A stretch of 21,706 nt of DNA from CAYZPB01 sp964480445 (GTDB lineage Bacteria; Bacillota; Bacilli; Tepidibacillales; Tepidibacillaceae), in contig CAYZPB010000012.1 of NCBI GenBank assembly GCA_964480445.1, positions 1 through 21,706 of the forward strand, in the 5' to 3' direction. Below the pieces are notes generated by a model, which was not told the origin of the DNA, searched no databases, and worked only from the letters and a program-made list of their open reading frames with translations. Each line of letters opens with the position of its first letter. Position 1 is the first letter of the stretch. Positions 15,407 to 21,706 of the stretch are shown piece by piece. The position numbers were made by a program, and so were the translations under genes.

Positions 15407-17098
15407 TTATGCCTCTTTTTCAATATCTAATTCACGAGGAATTCGAATATTTTCGACCAGTTCCTGAATCTCTTGTGGTGGCGGAGCTGTAAACCGAGAA
15501 ACAGTAATTGCAACGACAAAGTTAATAATCATCCCGATTGCACCGACGCCCATCGCTTCGACTCCAAAGAAACTATCAATAATTGGTTCAGCTGTTCCAA
15601 GAATTTTTACAGAGCGTATTAATACAATTGTGACTAAGGAAAAAGTTAACCCCGATAGCATGCCGGCTATTGCTCCCTCTTTATTCATCCGTTTATAAAA
15701 GATTCCGAGGAAAATAACAGGGAATAGGCTTGAGGCCGCTAAACCGAACGCGATAGCAACAACTTCTGCAACAAAACCTGGCGGATTAATTCCGAAATAA
15801 CCAGCGACAATGATTGAAATTAAAATCATAAACCGTGCTACCCGCAAACGTTGCCGCTCGGTTGCATTCCGCCTAAATATTCGATAGTAAAGGTCATGCG
15901 AAACGGCGCTAGACATTGAAAGTACTAATCCAGATGCAGTTGATAGCGCTGCAGCGACGCCACCAGCGGCAACTAAAGAGATAACGAGCGGCGAAAGACT
16001 AGCCACTTCAGGTGTTGAAAGTACAATTATGTCAGGGTCGATGAAAACCTCATTAACAGCATCATCACCAGAAAATTGTAAAATACCATCATCATTTTTA
16101 TCATCAAATTGTAATAATCCAGTGTGTTCCCATTTTTCTACCCAGTCAATTTGCATGACTTGTTCTATAGGCTGCTCATGTAAACTATCAATTAAGTTAT
16201 ATTTAGCAAACATCCCAATTGCCGGTGCTGAGGTATAAAGTAGTGCAATAAAGATAATTGCCCAGACTCCAGACCAACGAGCTGCACGTACACTTTTAGC
16301 AGTGTAAAAGCGTGTGATAACATGTGGTAAACCTGCAGTTCCAAACATCAAAGCTGCAACAATTAAAAAGACATTAAGCTTTGATAAATTTTGGAAGGGT
16401 TCTAAATAGTTTTTCATTCCAAGGTCTACTTGGATATCTGATAAGCGGCCCGCGATGTCTGATACTGCGAAAGAAAATTGCGGGAAAGGGCTGCCAGTTA
16501 ATTGAGCTGAGATAGCGATAGCGGGAATTAAATAGGCAATAATTAAAATGAAATACTGTGCTACTTGAGTCCAAGTGATACTTTTCATCCCGCCAATAAT
16601 TGCGAATCCACCAACAATTGCAACACCGATAATTACGCCCACTACAATATCGACCTGTAGGTAACGACTAAAAACGATGCCGACACCGCGCATTTGACCA
16701 GCAACGTAGGTTAAGGAAATTAGAATCGTTGCAACTGCTGCAACAGCACGTGCCGTGTTAGAATAATAACGATCGCCGATAAAATCAGGAACTGTGTAGC
16801 GCCCAAATTTTCGCAGATAAGGTGCAAGCAGCATCGTTAATAATACATAGCCACCTGTCCAGCCCATTAAGTAAATTGCCCCATCATAACCAAGAAAAGA
16901 AATAAGGCCAGCCATGGAAAGGAAGGAGGCTGCAGACATCCAGTCGGCTGCTATAGCAGCACCATTAGCGACGGCAGGTACATTACTGCCAGCAACATAG
17001 AAGTTTTTGGTATCGACTGCGCGTGCTAGCACACCAACAATGATGTAGATAGTAAAGGTAAGTACGATTAATCCGATAGTTAAAACCTCAGCTGTCAT
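15407..17098 (-). CDS. Sodium:solute symporter large subunit (acetate/pyruvate-type, SSF family)
   Basis: This 563-aa polytopic membrane protein of the SSF family imports a small solute with Na+. Features include the N-terminal YIIVGVLARAVDTKNFYVAGSNVPAVANGAAIAADWMSAASFLS segment of the ActP branch, an AGGVAAALSTASGLVLSMSSAVSHDLYY signature, and 13 or so membrane segments. An extra loop at about 325-355 contains DKNDDGILQF, an EF-hand-like Asp-x-Asn-x-Asp-Gly pattern. As I recall, such a loop is shared by the VC_2705-type symporters that pair with a DUF4212 small subunit. The start is supported by AAGGAGG upstream. It lies 3 bases after the DUF4212 gene. Likely substrates are acetate, pyruvate or propionate; the exact one cannot be read. 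Confidence 0.9.
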   Translation of the reverse strand: MTAEVLTIGLIVLTFTIYIIVGVLARAVDTKNFYVAGSNVPAVANGAAIAADWMSAASFLSMAGLISFLGYDGAIYLMGWTGGYVLLTMLLAPYLRKFGRYTVPDFIGDRYYSNTARAVAAVATILISLTYVAGQMRGVGIVFSRYLQVDIVVGVIIGVAIVGGFAIIGGMKSITWTQVAQYFILIIAYLIPAIAISAQLTGSPFPQFSFAVSDIAGRLSDIQVDLGMKNYLEPFQNLSKLNVFLIVAALMFGTAGLPHVITRFYTAKSVRAARWSGVWAIIFIALLYTSAPAIGMFAKYNLIDSLHEQPIEQVMQIDWVEKWEHTGLLQFDDKNDDGILQFSGDDAVNEVFIDPDIIVLSTPEVASLSPLVISLVAAGGVAAALSTASGLVLSMSSAVSHDLYYRIFRRNATERQRLRVARFMILISIIVAGYFGINPPGFVAEVVAIAFGLAASSLFPVIFLGIFYKRMNKEGAIAGMLSGLTFSLVTIVLIRSVKILGTAEPIIDSFFGVEAMGVGAIGMIINFVVAITVSRFTAPPPQEIQELVENIRIPRELDIEKEA

Positions 17099-17101
17099 TG
17101 T

Positions 17102-17389
17102 CTATTCCTCCTTATTATCCTGTACTTTGATCTCTTCAACGTTAAACTTTTTGTCCAATTGGTCCATGCGAATCGCATAGATTAGGAGCAGAATCACAAA
17201 AGTGAAAATTGATCCTTGCTGTGCAAACCAGAAAGAAAGGTTGACACCAAAAAATGGTACCTTGCTTAAAACATCAGCTAGTAAAATGCTAAACCCAAAC
17301 GAAACTAAGGCCCAGATGGATAACAAGATGGCGATTAAGGTAACATTTTTTTTCCAATACTGTTTTGATTTTTCTGTATTTTTTGACAT
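17102..17389 (-). CDS. DUF4212 small subunit of the sodium:solute symporter
   Basis: This 95-aa protein has two membrane helices (about 16-38 and 54-73), an N-terminal KQYWKKN basic stretch and the conserved FFGVNLSFWFAQQGSIFTFVILLLIYAIRMDQLD region of the DUF4212 (symporter small subunit) family. These subunits are coded directly before an SSF large subunit, as here. ATG at 17389 is chosen because GGAGGTG lies just upstream (17395-17401). An in-frame TTG at 17425 would add 12 residues but has no ribosome site. It is presumably required for assembly or activity of the symporter. Confidence 0.9.
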   Translation of the reverse strand: MSKNTEKSKQYWKKNVTLIAILLSIWALVSFGFSILLADVLSKVPFFGVNLSFWFAQQGSIFTFVILLLIYAIRMDQLDKKFNVEEIKVQDNKEE

Positions 17390-17451
17390 GACTGCACCTC
17401 CAATATTTGTCTTTGTAGTTTTCAACTACCTTGATATGGGTTAAGTCGAAG

Positions 17452-18144
17452 CTAGGCAAGAAAATCTTTTAAATCACCTAGAGTTCGAACTCTTCTTTTG
17501 TCTAGTTCCTTCAGTGCTATTTCCAAAATTCGTCCAGCAATCACTGCATCACCTAAGGCATTATGTCGCCCTACGGCTGAAAGACCTAATTGTGTACAAA
17601 TTTCTTCCAGCGAACAGTTAGTAAACTGCGGATATAAACGAATAATAATTTCTCTTGTATCAATCGACTGATGGACTAATGGTAAATACCCATGCTCCGT
17701 CAGCGCTTGATTAATAAATGAAAGATCAAAGCTGACAATATGTGCAGCAAGTGGACTTTTGCCCACCCACTCAAGAAAATTTGGCAAGTGCTCAATAAAT
17801 GTTGGCTCTTCTGCTACCATCTGATAGTCAATTCCAGTTAAGCGTGTAATTATAGAGGGAATGTTGCGGTCGGGATTAAAGAGCTGATAGTAGCTATCTT
17901 TTTCGTCGACTAAGCAACCACGCATTCTGACAGCACCTAACGAAATAACACGATCATCATGATGTGGTTTAAAGCCAGTCGTTTCGAAATCGAAGATAAC
18001 AAAATCTGTATCAACTAACAGACTCTCTTTTGCAAGAGCGGTAGCTGGTGGAGCCAAGTGTTCTCGACTAGCAGCTGTTGCTTCCGCCTTAAATTTAGAC
18101 TGACTTTTGCCGTTAACTAAATTGGAAAGTACGCTTATCATCAT
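17452..18144 (-). CDS. DnaQ-like 3'-5' exonuclease (DEDDh)
   Basis: This protein of about 230 aa carries an exonuclease domain from residue 45 on. All DEDDh motifs are present: FDFETTG (Asp/Glu), HIVSFDLSFIN (Asp) and RHNALGDA (His, Asp). The first 43 residues are a low-complexity Ala/Lys/Ser-rich extension. Three ATG codons lie in a row (18147, 18144, 18141); AGGAGG at 18150-18155 is too close to the first, so the second or third is likely. It is the first gene of the symporter operon, 62 bases before DUF4212. The family includes DNA polymerase III epsilon-type proofreading and RNA/small-RNA trimming enzymes. Being separate and in a transport operon, it is probably not the replicative proofreader. 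Its substrate in this context is unknown. Confidence 0.85.
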   Translation of the reverse strand: MMISVLSNLVNGKSQSKFKAEATAASREHLAPPATALAKESLLVDTDFVIFDFETTGFKPHHDDRVISLGAVRMRGCLVDEKDSYYQLFNPDRNIPSIITRLTGIDYQMVAEEPTFIEHLPNFLEWVGKSPLAAHIVSFDLSFINQALTEHGYLPLVHQSIDTREIIIRLYPQFTNCSLEEICTQLGLSAVGRHNALGDAVIAGRILEIALKELDKRRVRTLGDLKDFLA

Positions 18145-18165
18145 CATAGCCTCCTAAAACATTTG

Positions 18166-18195
18166 CTTATACGTATTGTAAAACGCAATTCTCAA
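18166..18195 (-). promoter_or_regulatory. Candidate promoter of the exonuclease-symporter operon
   Basis: Read on the - strand, TTGAGA (18190-18195) and TATAAG (18166-18171) are separated by 18 bp; each hexamer has one mismatch to consensus. The predicted transcript start lies only a few bases before the AGGAGG site, so the leader would be very short. This is read by eye. Confidence 0.45.
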
Positions 18196-18219
18196 ATTTA
18201 AAATCAAATTATTGCGAAT

Positions 18220-18250
18220 GGCTGTTTTTGCCTACTCAACGGCATTTATT
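18220..18250 (+). promoter_or_regulatory. Candidate LytTR-type binding site (direct repeats 21 bp apart)
   Basis: GGCTGTTTTT (18220-18229) and GGCATTTATT (18241-18250) are direct repeats sharing 7 of 10 positions and separated by 11 bp, i.e. two helical turns centre to centre. The E. coli LytTR regulator YpdB binds GGCATTTCAT repeats with the same 11-bp spacer (from memory). The site lies between the divergent operon promoter and the kinase promoter. Confidence 0.45.
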
Positions 18251-18273
18251 TATTGTGAATAGCAGCGAGTTTA

Positions 18274-18302
18274 TCCACATTTTCAATTATTGGTGGTATA
18301 AT
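18274..18302 (+). promoter_or_regulatory. Extended -10 promoter of the kinase-regulator unit
   Basis: A perfect TATAAT at 18297-18302 is preceded by TGG, giving an extended TGnTATAAT element. The -35 at 17 bp spacing is weak (TCCACA, 18274-18279), as is common with an extended -10. AAGGAGG and the start codon follow at once. Confidence 0.65.
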
Positions 18303-18324
18303 TAGCGATGTAAGGAGGTAAGCT

Positions 18325-19452
18325 ATGAAACAATTAATTTATGACAGTAACTTATTGCTAACAGACCAGACACGAAGTTCTTTGCGTGAGGGGCTAACTG
18401 AAGAGTCGGCACTATTTATTGCGCAAATTGTTAAGGATATTAGCGAAGTAGCTGCTGTAGCAATTACCGATACTGAAAAAGTACTAGCCTTTATTGGCGA
18501 GGGTTGTGAGAACCATCCGGTTGGCAAGCCTATCGTTACTTCGGCGACCAAAACTGCTATTAAGAAGGGCGAAAGTGTAATCGTAAGTAGCAAGGAAGGT
18601 TTTAATTGCCTGGACAAAAATTGTCACTGCCCCTTGGAGTCGGCAATAATCATGCCGATAATTAAACGTGGCGAGGTTGTTGGTAGCTTAAAATTATATG
18701 AAACAATTGATGGTAGATTGCCTGATTATATTATTCGTCTGGCATCAGGTCTGGCGCAGATTATTAGTACACAGTTGGAATTAGTTGATTTAGAGCGGCA
18801 AGCGCAGCTAAAAACTGAGGCACAGCTGGATGCCCTGCAGGCTCAAGTAAATCCACACTTTTTATTTAATGCTTTAAACACAATTAATATGTATATACTT
18901 AAAGACCCTGAGTATGCTCGGTTTTTGTTAGTCCGTCTTTCAACATTACTACGCTATCTGTTAGGTAATAGTGGAAGATTTATTTCTTTACGTGAAGAAA
19001 TTAATTATATTGATAATTATGTAGTGATAGAAGAGGCACGTTTTGTCGGCAAAATCCGTGTTCTATTCGATATCGATCCCGCAGCGAAAGATTGTAATAT
19101 TCCTGTTTTTACAATTCAACCACTAGTTAATAACGCTATTTTGCACGGAGTATTACCGATGGAAGGGTCGGGTGTAATAAAGATATCTGCACAACGAGTC
19201 GGCGACGAGGTAATAATTGCTGTTGAGGATAACGGTGTAGGCATCTTAGAAGAAGATATGAAGAAAGTTTTTGAGCCGCGTTATGGGACTGGCTGTGGAG
19301 TAGGGATTTCCAATGTTAATGAACGCTTAAAAATCTTATATGGAACTGATTATGGACTGCGAATTGAAAGTGAATATTTACAAGGAACAAAAGCTTGGTT
19401 TAAGGTGCCCTACATGCAAGCAATGGTTGATGAGCAGGTGGCGGAATGCTAA
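18325..19452 (+). CDS. Soluble LytS-type sensor histidine kinase (GAF + His_kinase + HATPase)
   Basis: This 375-aa protein has a GAF-like sensor domain (about 25-150), a short linking helix, the H-box QVNPHFLFNALNTI with phospho-acceptor H178, the N-box QPLVNNAILHG (N269/N270), and the VEDNGVGI and GVGISNVNERL ATP-lid boxes. Unlike classical LytS, BtsS or YpdA it has no N-terminal multi-helix membrane domain: the chain starts directly before the GAF domain, supported by AAGGAGG at the ATG. It should be cytoplasmic. C61, H64, C95, C100 and C102 cluster in the GAF sequence and could bind a metal or sense redox state; part of this may be a family feature. Its stop overlaps the response regulator start by 7 bases. 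Divergent position suggests control of the symporter operon. Confidence 0.9.
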   Translation: MKQLIYDSNLLLTDQTRSSLREGLTEESALFIAQIVKDISEVAAVAITDTEKVLAFIGEGCENHPVGKPIVTSATKTAIKKGESVIVSSKEGFNCLDKNCHCPLESAIIMPIIKRGEVVGSLKLYETIDGRLPDYIIRLASGLAQIISTQLELVDLERQAQLKTEAQLDALQAQVNPHFLFNALNTINMYILKDPEYARFLLVRLSTLLRYLLGNSGRFISLREEINYIDNYVVIEEARFVGKIRVLFDIDPAAKDCNIPVFTIQPLVNNAILHGVLPMEGSGVIKISAQRVGDEVIIAVEDNGVGILEEDMKKVFEPRYGTGCGVGISNVNERLKILYGTDYGLRIESEYLQGTKAWFKVPYMQAMVDEQVAEC

Positions 19453-20210
19453 TTAGAACATTAATTGTTGATGATGAATATCCTGCAAGAGAAGAGCTGC
19501 GATTTCTTTTAAGCAAATATCCGGAAATCGAACTGGTTGGAGAAGCTGGAAGTGCTGTTGAAGCCCTAGCTCTGATTAAAGCTGTTGATTATCATTTAGT
19601 GTTTCTTGATATCAGTTTTCCAATAAGTAACGGAATCGAGATTGGTAAAGAAATAAAGAAAGAGAAAAATCCCCCACTAATAATTTATGTTACTGCACAT
19701 GAGGATTATGCCTTGGAGGCCTTTGATGTAGACGTGGTTGATTATATTTTGAAGCCGATTGAGCAGAAGAAACTCGACCGTGCAATTGAGCGTGTAATTG
19801 CAGATTATCATAAGCGTAGAGGAGCTGAAGCAACATCGCCAGCGGGGGAAAGTGAAAATTTGCAGGCAGGGGAGCAGCTTACGCGTTTAACTGCTGAATA
19901 CAAGGGAAAGCTAATTATGGTAGATGCAAGCGAGATTATTTTTGTATATACTGAGGATAATTGTGTGTTTATAAAAACTTTTGACAAAAAACTAATCTGT
20001 CGTTATACATTGGGTGCACTGGCGGCAAAGCTTGATCGCAAAACTTTCTTTCGAACACATCGCAGTTATCTTGTGAATCTTGATAAAGTTTTGGAACTGG
20101 CTCCATCTTTTCATGGCACCTATTCACTTGTAGTCGCAGATGAGGAAAGAAGTAGGGTTCCTGTTAGTAGAATACAGACGAAGGAATTACGTAAGCTTCT
20201 ATTGTTTTAA
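19446..20210 (+). CDS. LytTR-family response regulator
   Basis: This 254-aa protein has a receiver domain (1-120) with the acidic pocket VDDE (D9, D10), phospho-acceptor D55 in VFLDISFP, a VTAHEDYA loop and K103 in ILKPIE. A linker of about 25 Ala/Gly/Glu-rich residues follows, then a LytTR DNA-binding domain (about 150-254; KGKLIMVDASEIIFVYTEDNCVFIKTF, FFRTHRSYLVNLDKV). It is the direct partner of the overlapping kinase. LytTR regulators of the BtsR/YpdB/LytR type often activate genes for pyruvate or related carboxylate uptake, which matches the symporter operon next door. The target assignment is inference. The direct repeats at 18220-18250 are the best local binding site. Confidence 0.92.
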   Translation: MLIRTLIVDDEYPAREELRFLLSKYPEIELVGEAGSAVEALALIKAVDYHLVFLDISFPISNGIEIGKEIKKEKNPPLIIYVTAHEDYALEAFDVDVVDYILKPIEQKKLDRAIERVIADYHKRRGAEATSPAGESENLQAGEQLTRLTAEYKGKLIMVDASEIIFVYTEDNCVFIKTFDKKLICRYTLGALAAKLDRKTFFRTHRSYLVNLDKVLELAPSFHGTYSLVVADEERSRVPVSRIQTKELRKLLLF

Positions 20211-20233
20211 AAAAACAGAGTTGGTGATATTGA

Positions 20234-21133
20234 ATGGTTTTTAATCGAAAAATGAAATATGCATTGTTATCTATTGTTTCTAATACATCATTGATGGTCG
20301 TAAAGGGAATAACAGGAATTATAACTGGTTCGGTCAGTATTATTTCTGAGGCAATTCATTCGGGAGTAGACCTGATAGCTTCGGTTATGGCTTTCTTTTC
20401 GGTTCGCTATTCATCTAAACCTGCCGATTACAAACATCCATACGGGCATGGTAAAATCGAAAATATCACTGGCTTTGTTGAGGCCATATTAATTTTTGTG
20501 GCTGCGATTTTGATTATAAAAGAAGCAGTTACTAATATTATTTACCCATCTGTTGTTAACATTACATTTGTGGCTATTCTTGTAATGCTATTCTCAGCAG
20601 TTGTAAATCTTGTTGTCTCTCGGCTTATTTATAAGGTGGCGGACGAAGAAGATTCGGTCGCACTTGAGGGGAATGCCTTACATATAAAATCTGATGTGTA
20701 TACATCCTTTGGTGTCGCACTAGGCCTAATAATAATTAAATTAACTGGTCTCTATATTATAGACTCGATAGTTGCAATTATAGTAGCGATTATAATATTA
20801 AGAGAGGCATGGATTTTGAGTGTTAAAGCTTTTCGTCCTTTATTGGATGTCCGAATGAGCGATGAAGAAGAAGCGGAGATTATCGAGATTATCGAAAGAT
20901 ACCAGGGACGTTATATTTATATACATAACTTTCGTACGCGTAAATCTGGTCCAACTAAACATATTGACTTTCATCTTTGTGTTGATGGGAACCTGTCAGT
21001 AAGTGAGGCTCATGAACTCTGTGATGAGATTGAGGCGGATCTAAGTGAAGAAATTACGAATACAAGTGTCACTATCCATACGGAACCTTGCTATCTAGAG
21101 GAGGACACATGCTATCTAAAGGAGGATAAATGA
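20234..21133 (+). CDS. Cation diffusion facilitator (CDF) family metal transporter
   Basis: This 299-aa protein has six predicted membrane helices in residues 1-190 and a cytoplasmic dimerisation domain (about 205-285). The transport-site motifs are HxxxD in helix 2 (H42, D46 in SEAIHSGVD) and HxxxD in helix 5 (H150, D154 in LHIKSD), plus the KHPYGHGKIE loop. A His/Asp-His/Asp site favours Zn2+ (or Cd2+) over Mn2+ by family rules. It exports metal from the cytoplasm in exchange for protons. The ribosome site is weak, so it may depend on read-through from the response regulator gene 23 bases upstream. The C-terminus ends in two copies of a Cys-Tyr-Leu heptad encoded by a 21-bp duplication. The stop overlaps the next ATG as ATGA. 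Confidence 0.9.
   Translation: MVFNRKMKYALLSIVSNTSLMVVKGITGIITGSVSIISEAIHSGVDLIASVMAFFSVRYSSKPADYKHPYGHGKIENITGFVEAILIFVAAILIIKEAVTNIIYPSVVNITFVAILVMLFSAVVNLVVSRLIYKVADEEDSVALEGNALHIKSDVYTSFGVALGLIIIKLTGLYIIDSIVAIIVAIIILREAWILSVKAFRPLLDVRMSDEEEAEIIEIIERYQGRYIYIHNFRTRKSGPTKHIDFHLCVDGNLSVSEAHELCDEIEADLSEEITNTSVTIHTEPCYLEEDTCYLKEDK
21089..21128 (+). repeat. 21-bp tandem duplication at the end of the CDF gene carrying a ribosome site
   Basis: Segments 21089-21107 and 21110-21128 match at 17 of 19 positions with a 21-bp period. They encode CYLEEDT and CYLKEDK at the CDF C-terminus. Each copy contains an (A/G)AGGAGG core. The second copy serves as the ribosome site of the lipoate ligase gene; the first precedes a six-codon mini-ORF (21109-21129) that stops directly before that gene's ATG. 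Confidence 0.8.
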
Positions 21134-21706
21134 AGCTAAGATTAGTTAACTTTTTTCAGTCTGCAAATAATAACCCATGGCGGAATTTAGCTTATGAGGA
21201 ATACCTTTTAAACCACCTTACACAGGAGCAGGTGCTTCTTTATCTTTGGCAGAATAAAAAAACTGTAGTAATAGGAGCTAATCAGAATCCTTTTAGTGAG
21301 GTAAATATAGAAAGGTTGGAGCAAGAGGGCGGTAAATTGGCCCGTCGTCTGTCAGGTGGTGGAGCCGTCTATCATGACCTTGGCAATCTGAACTTTACCT
21401 TCATTATACCAAGAGAACATTACGATTTTGATCGTCAAATTGGTATCATTATTTCCGCGCTTAATAAGCTAAATATTGAAGTTGTTTTCTCTGGACGAAA
21501 TGACCTTGTGGTAGCTGACAAAAAAATATCTGGTAACGCATTTTACCATCGCAAGGATCGCTCGTTTCATCATGGGACGATTTTATTTAATACTGATTTT
21601 GCAAAGATGGTTGAGTATTTAAATGTCGGTGAGGATAAAATTAAATCTAAGGGAATTAAATCTATTCGCTCGCGCGTTATTAACCTGCAAGAACTGGCTC
21701 CCGAAT
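21130..21706 (+). CDS. lplA: Lipoate-protein ligase A, N-terminal part (cut by the window end)
   Basis: The frame is open from ATG 21130 to the window end (192 codons). Translation shows the lipoate ligase / BirA-like fold: LAYEEYLL near residue 20, GANQNPFSEVN, the hallmark RRLSGGGAVYHDLGNLNFTF (about residues 88-107), GRNDLVVADKKISGNAF with the catalytic-type lysine region, and HHGTILFNTDF. The enzyme attaches lipoate to 2-oxoacid dehydrogenase E2 subunits or the glycine cleavage H protein. Full family length is about 330 aa, so roughly 140 residues lie outside. Start is fixed by AAAGGAGG (21118-21125) and a 4-base ATGA overlap with the CDF gene, so the two are translationally coupled. Confidence 0.92.
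   Translation, partial: MKLRLVNFFQSANNNPWRNLAYEEYLLNHLTQEQVLLYLWQNKKTVVIGANQNPFSEVNIERLEQEGGKLARRLSGGGAVYHDLGNLNFTFIIPREHYDFDRQIGIIISALNKLNIEVVFSGRNDLVVADKKISGNAFYHRKDRSFHHGTILFNTDFAKMVEYLNVGEDKIKSKGIKSIRSRVINLQELAPE

Noticed and set aside
17415..17429. Short hairpin (6-bp stem GTAGTT/AACTAC) between exonuclease and DUF4212 genes
   Set aside because: The stem is short and no U-tract follows on the transcribed strand; not enough for a terminator, so the five genes are kept as one operon.
1..21706. CRISPR arrays, tRNA/rRNA genes, transposases, phage or conjugation genes
   Set aside because: None seen on either strand; direct repeats present are only two-copy and local.

Overview
The window looks like chromosomal DNA of a low-GC, Gram-positive-type anaerobe (Bacillota, clostridial sense). 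The reasons are AT-rich sequence, strong AGGAGG-type ribosome sites before nearly every gene, GTG starts, a 2-hydroxyacyl-CoA dehydratase-activator system, a very large secreted protein, and a LytS/LytTR pair. I cannot name a genus. No rRNA, tRNA, CRISPR array, insertion sequence or phage gene is visible.

Left part (1-5380, + strand). The tail of a Lys/Glu-rich coiled-coil protein ends in a hairpin. A TetR regulator follows, with a palindrome inside its candidate promoter. It is followed by a two-gene unit encoding a tandem BadF/HgdC-type activase (969 aa) and an HgdB-like protein (439 aa). From memory, relatives carry these two as one chain of about 1,400 aa. A strong terminator at 5345-5380 closes the unit.

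Middle (5477-12942, + strand). A short SSB without an acidic tip precedes a 1,330-aa exported protein of unknown function, which has a Tyr-rich repeat block. A new promoter, overlapped by a 27-bp dyad, then starts a three-gene unit: acyl-CoA synthetase, xylose-isomerase-like TIM barrel protein, and flavin-reductase-like protein.

Right part. A five-gene minus-strand operon (18144 down to 12963) encodes a DnaQ-type exonuclease, a DUF4212 small symporter subunit, a sodium:solute symporter of the acetate/pyruvate type, a five-helix membrane protein, and a cNMP-binding/CBS/nucleotidyltransferase (DUF294) protein. Divergent from it (18325 onward, + strand) are a soluble LytS-like histidine kinase and a LytTR response regulator, then a CDF metal transporter and the start of a lipoate-protein ligase gene. 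The simplest reading is that the two-component system senses a small carboxylate or a redox cue and controls the adjacent transporter operon. A YpdB-like direct repeat in the divergent intergenic region supports this.

The observations most worth following are: the symporter, signalling and exonuclease operon with its embedded unknown membrane protein and 17-bp internal hairpin; the membrane-less LytS with a Cys cluster; the split activase with conserved duplicated cluster cysteines; and the 27-bp dyad over the acyl-CoA synthetase promoter. No stretch longer than 300 bases lacks a gene.
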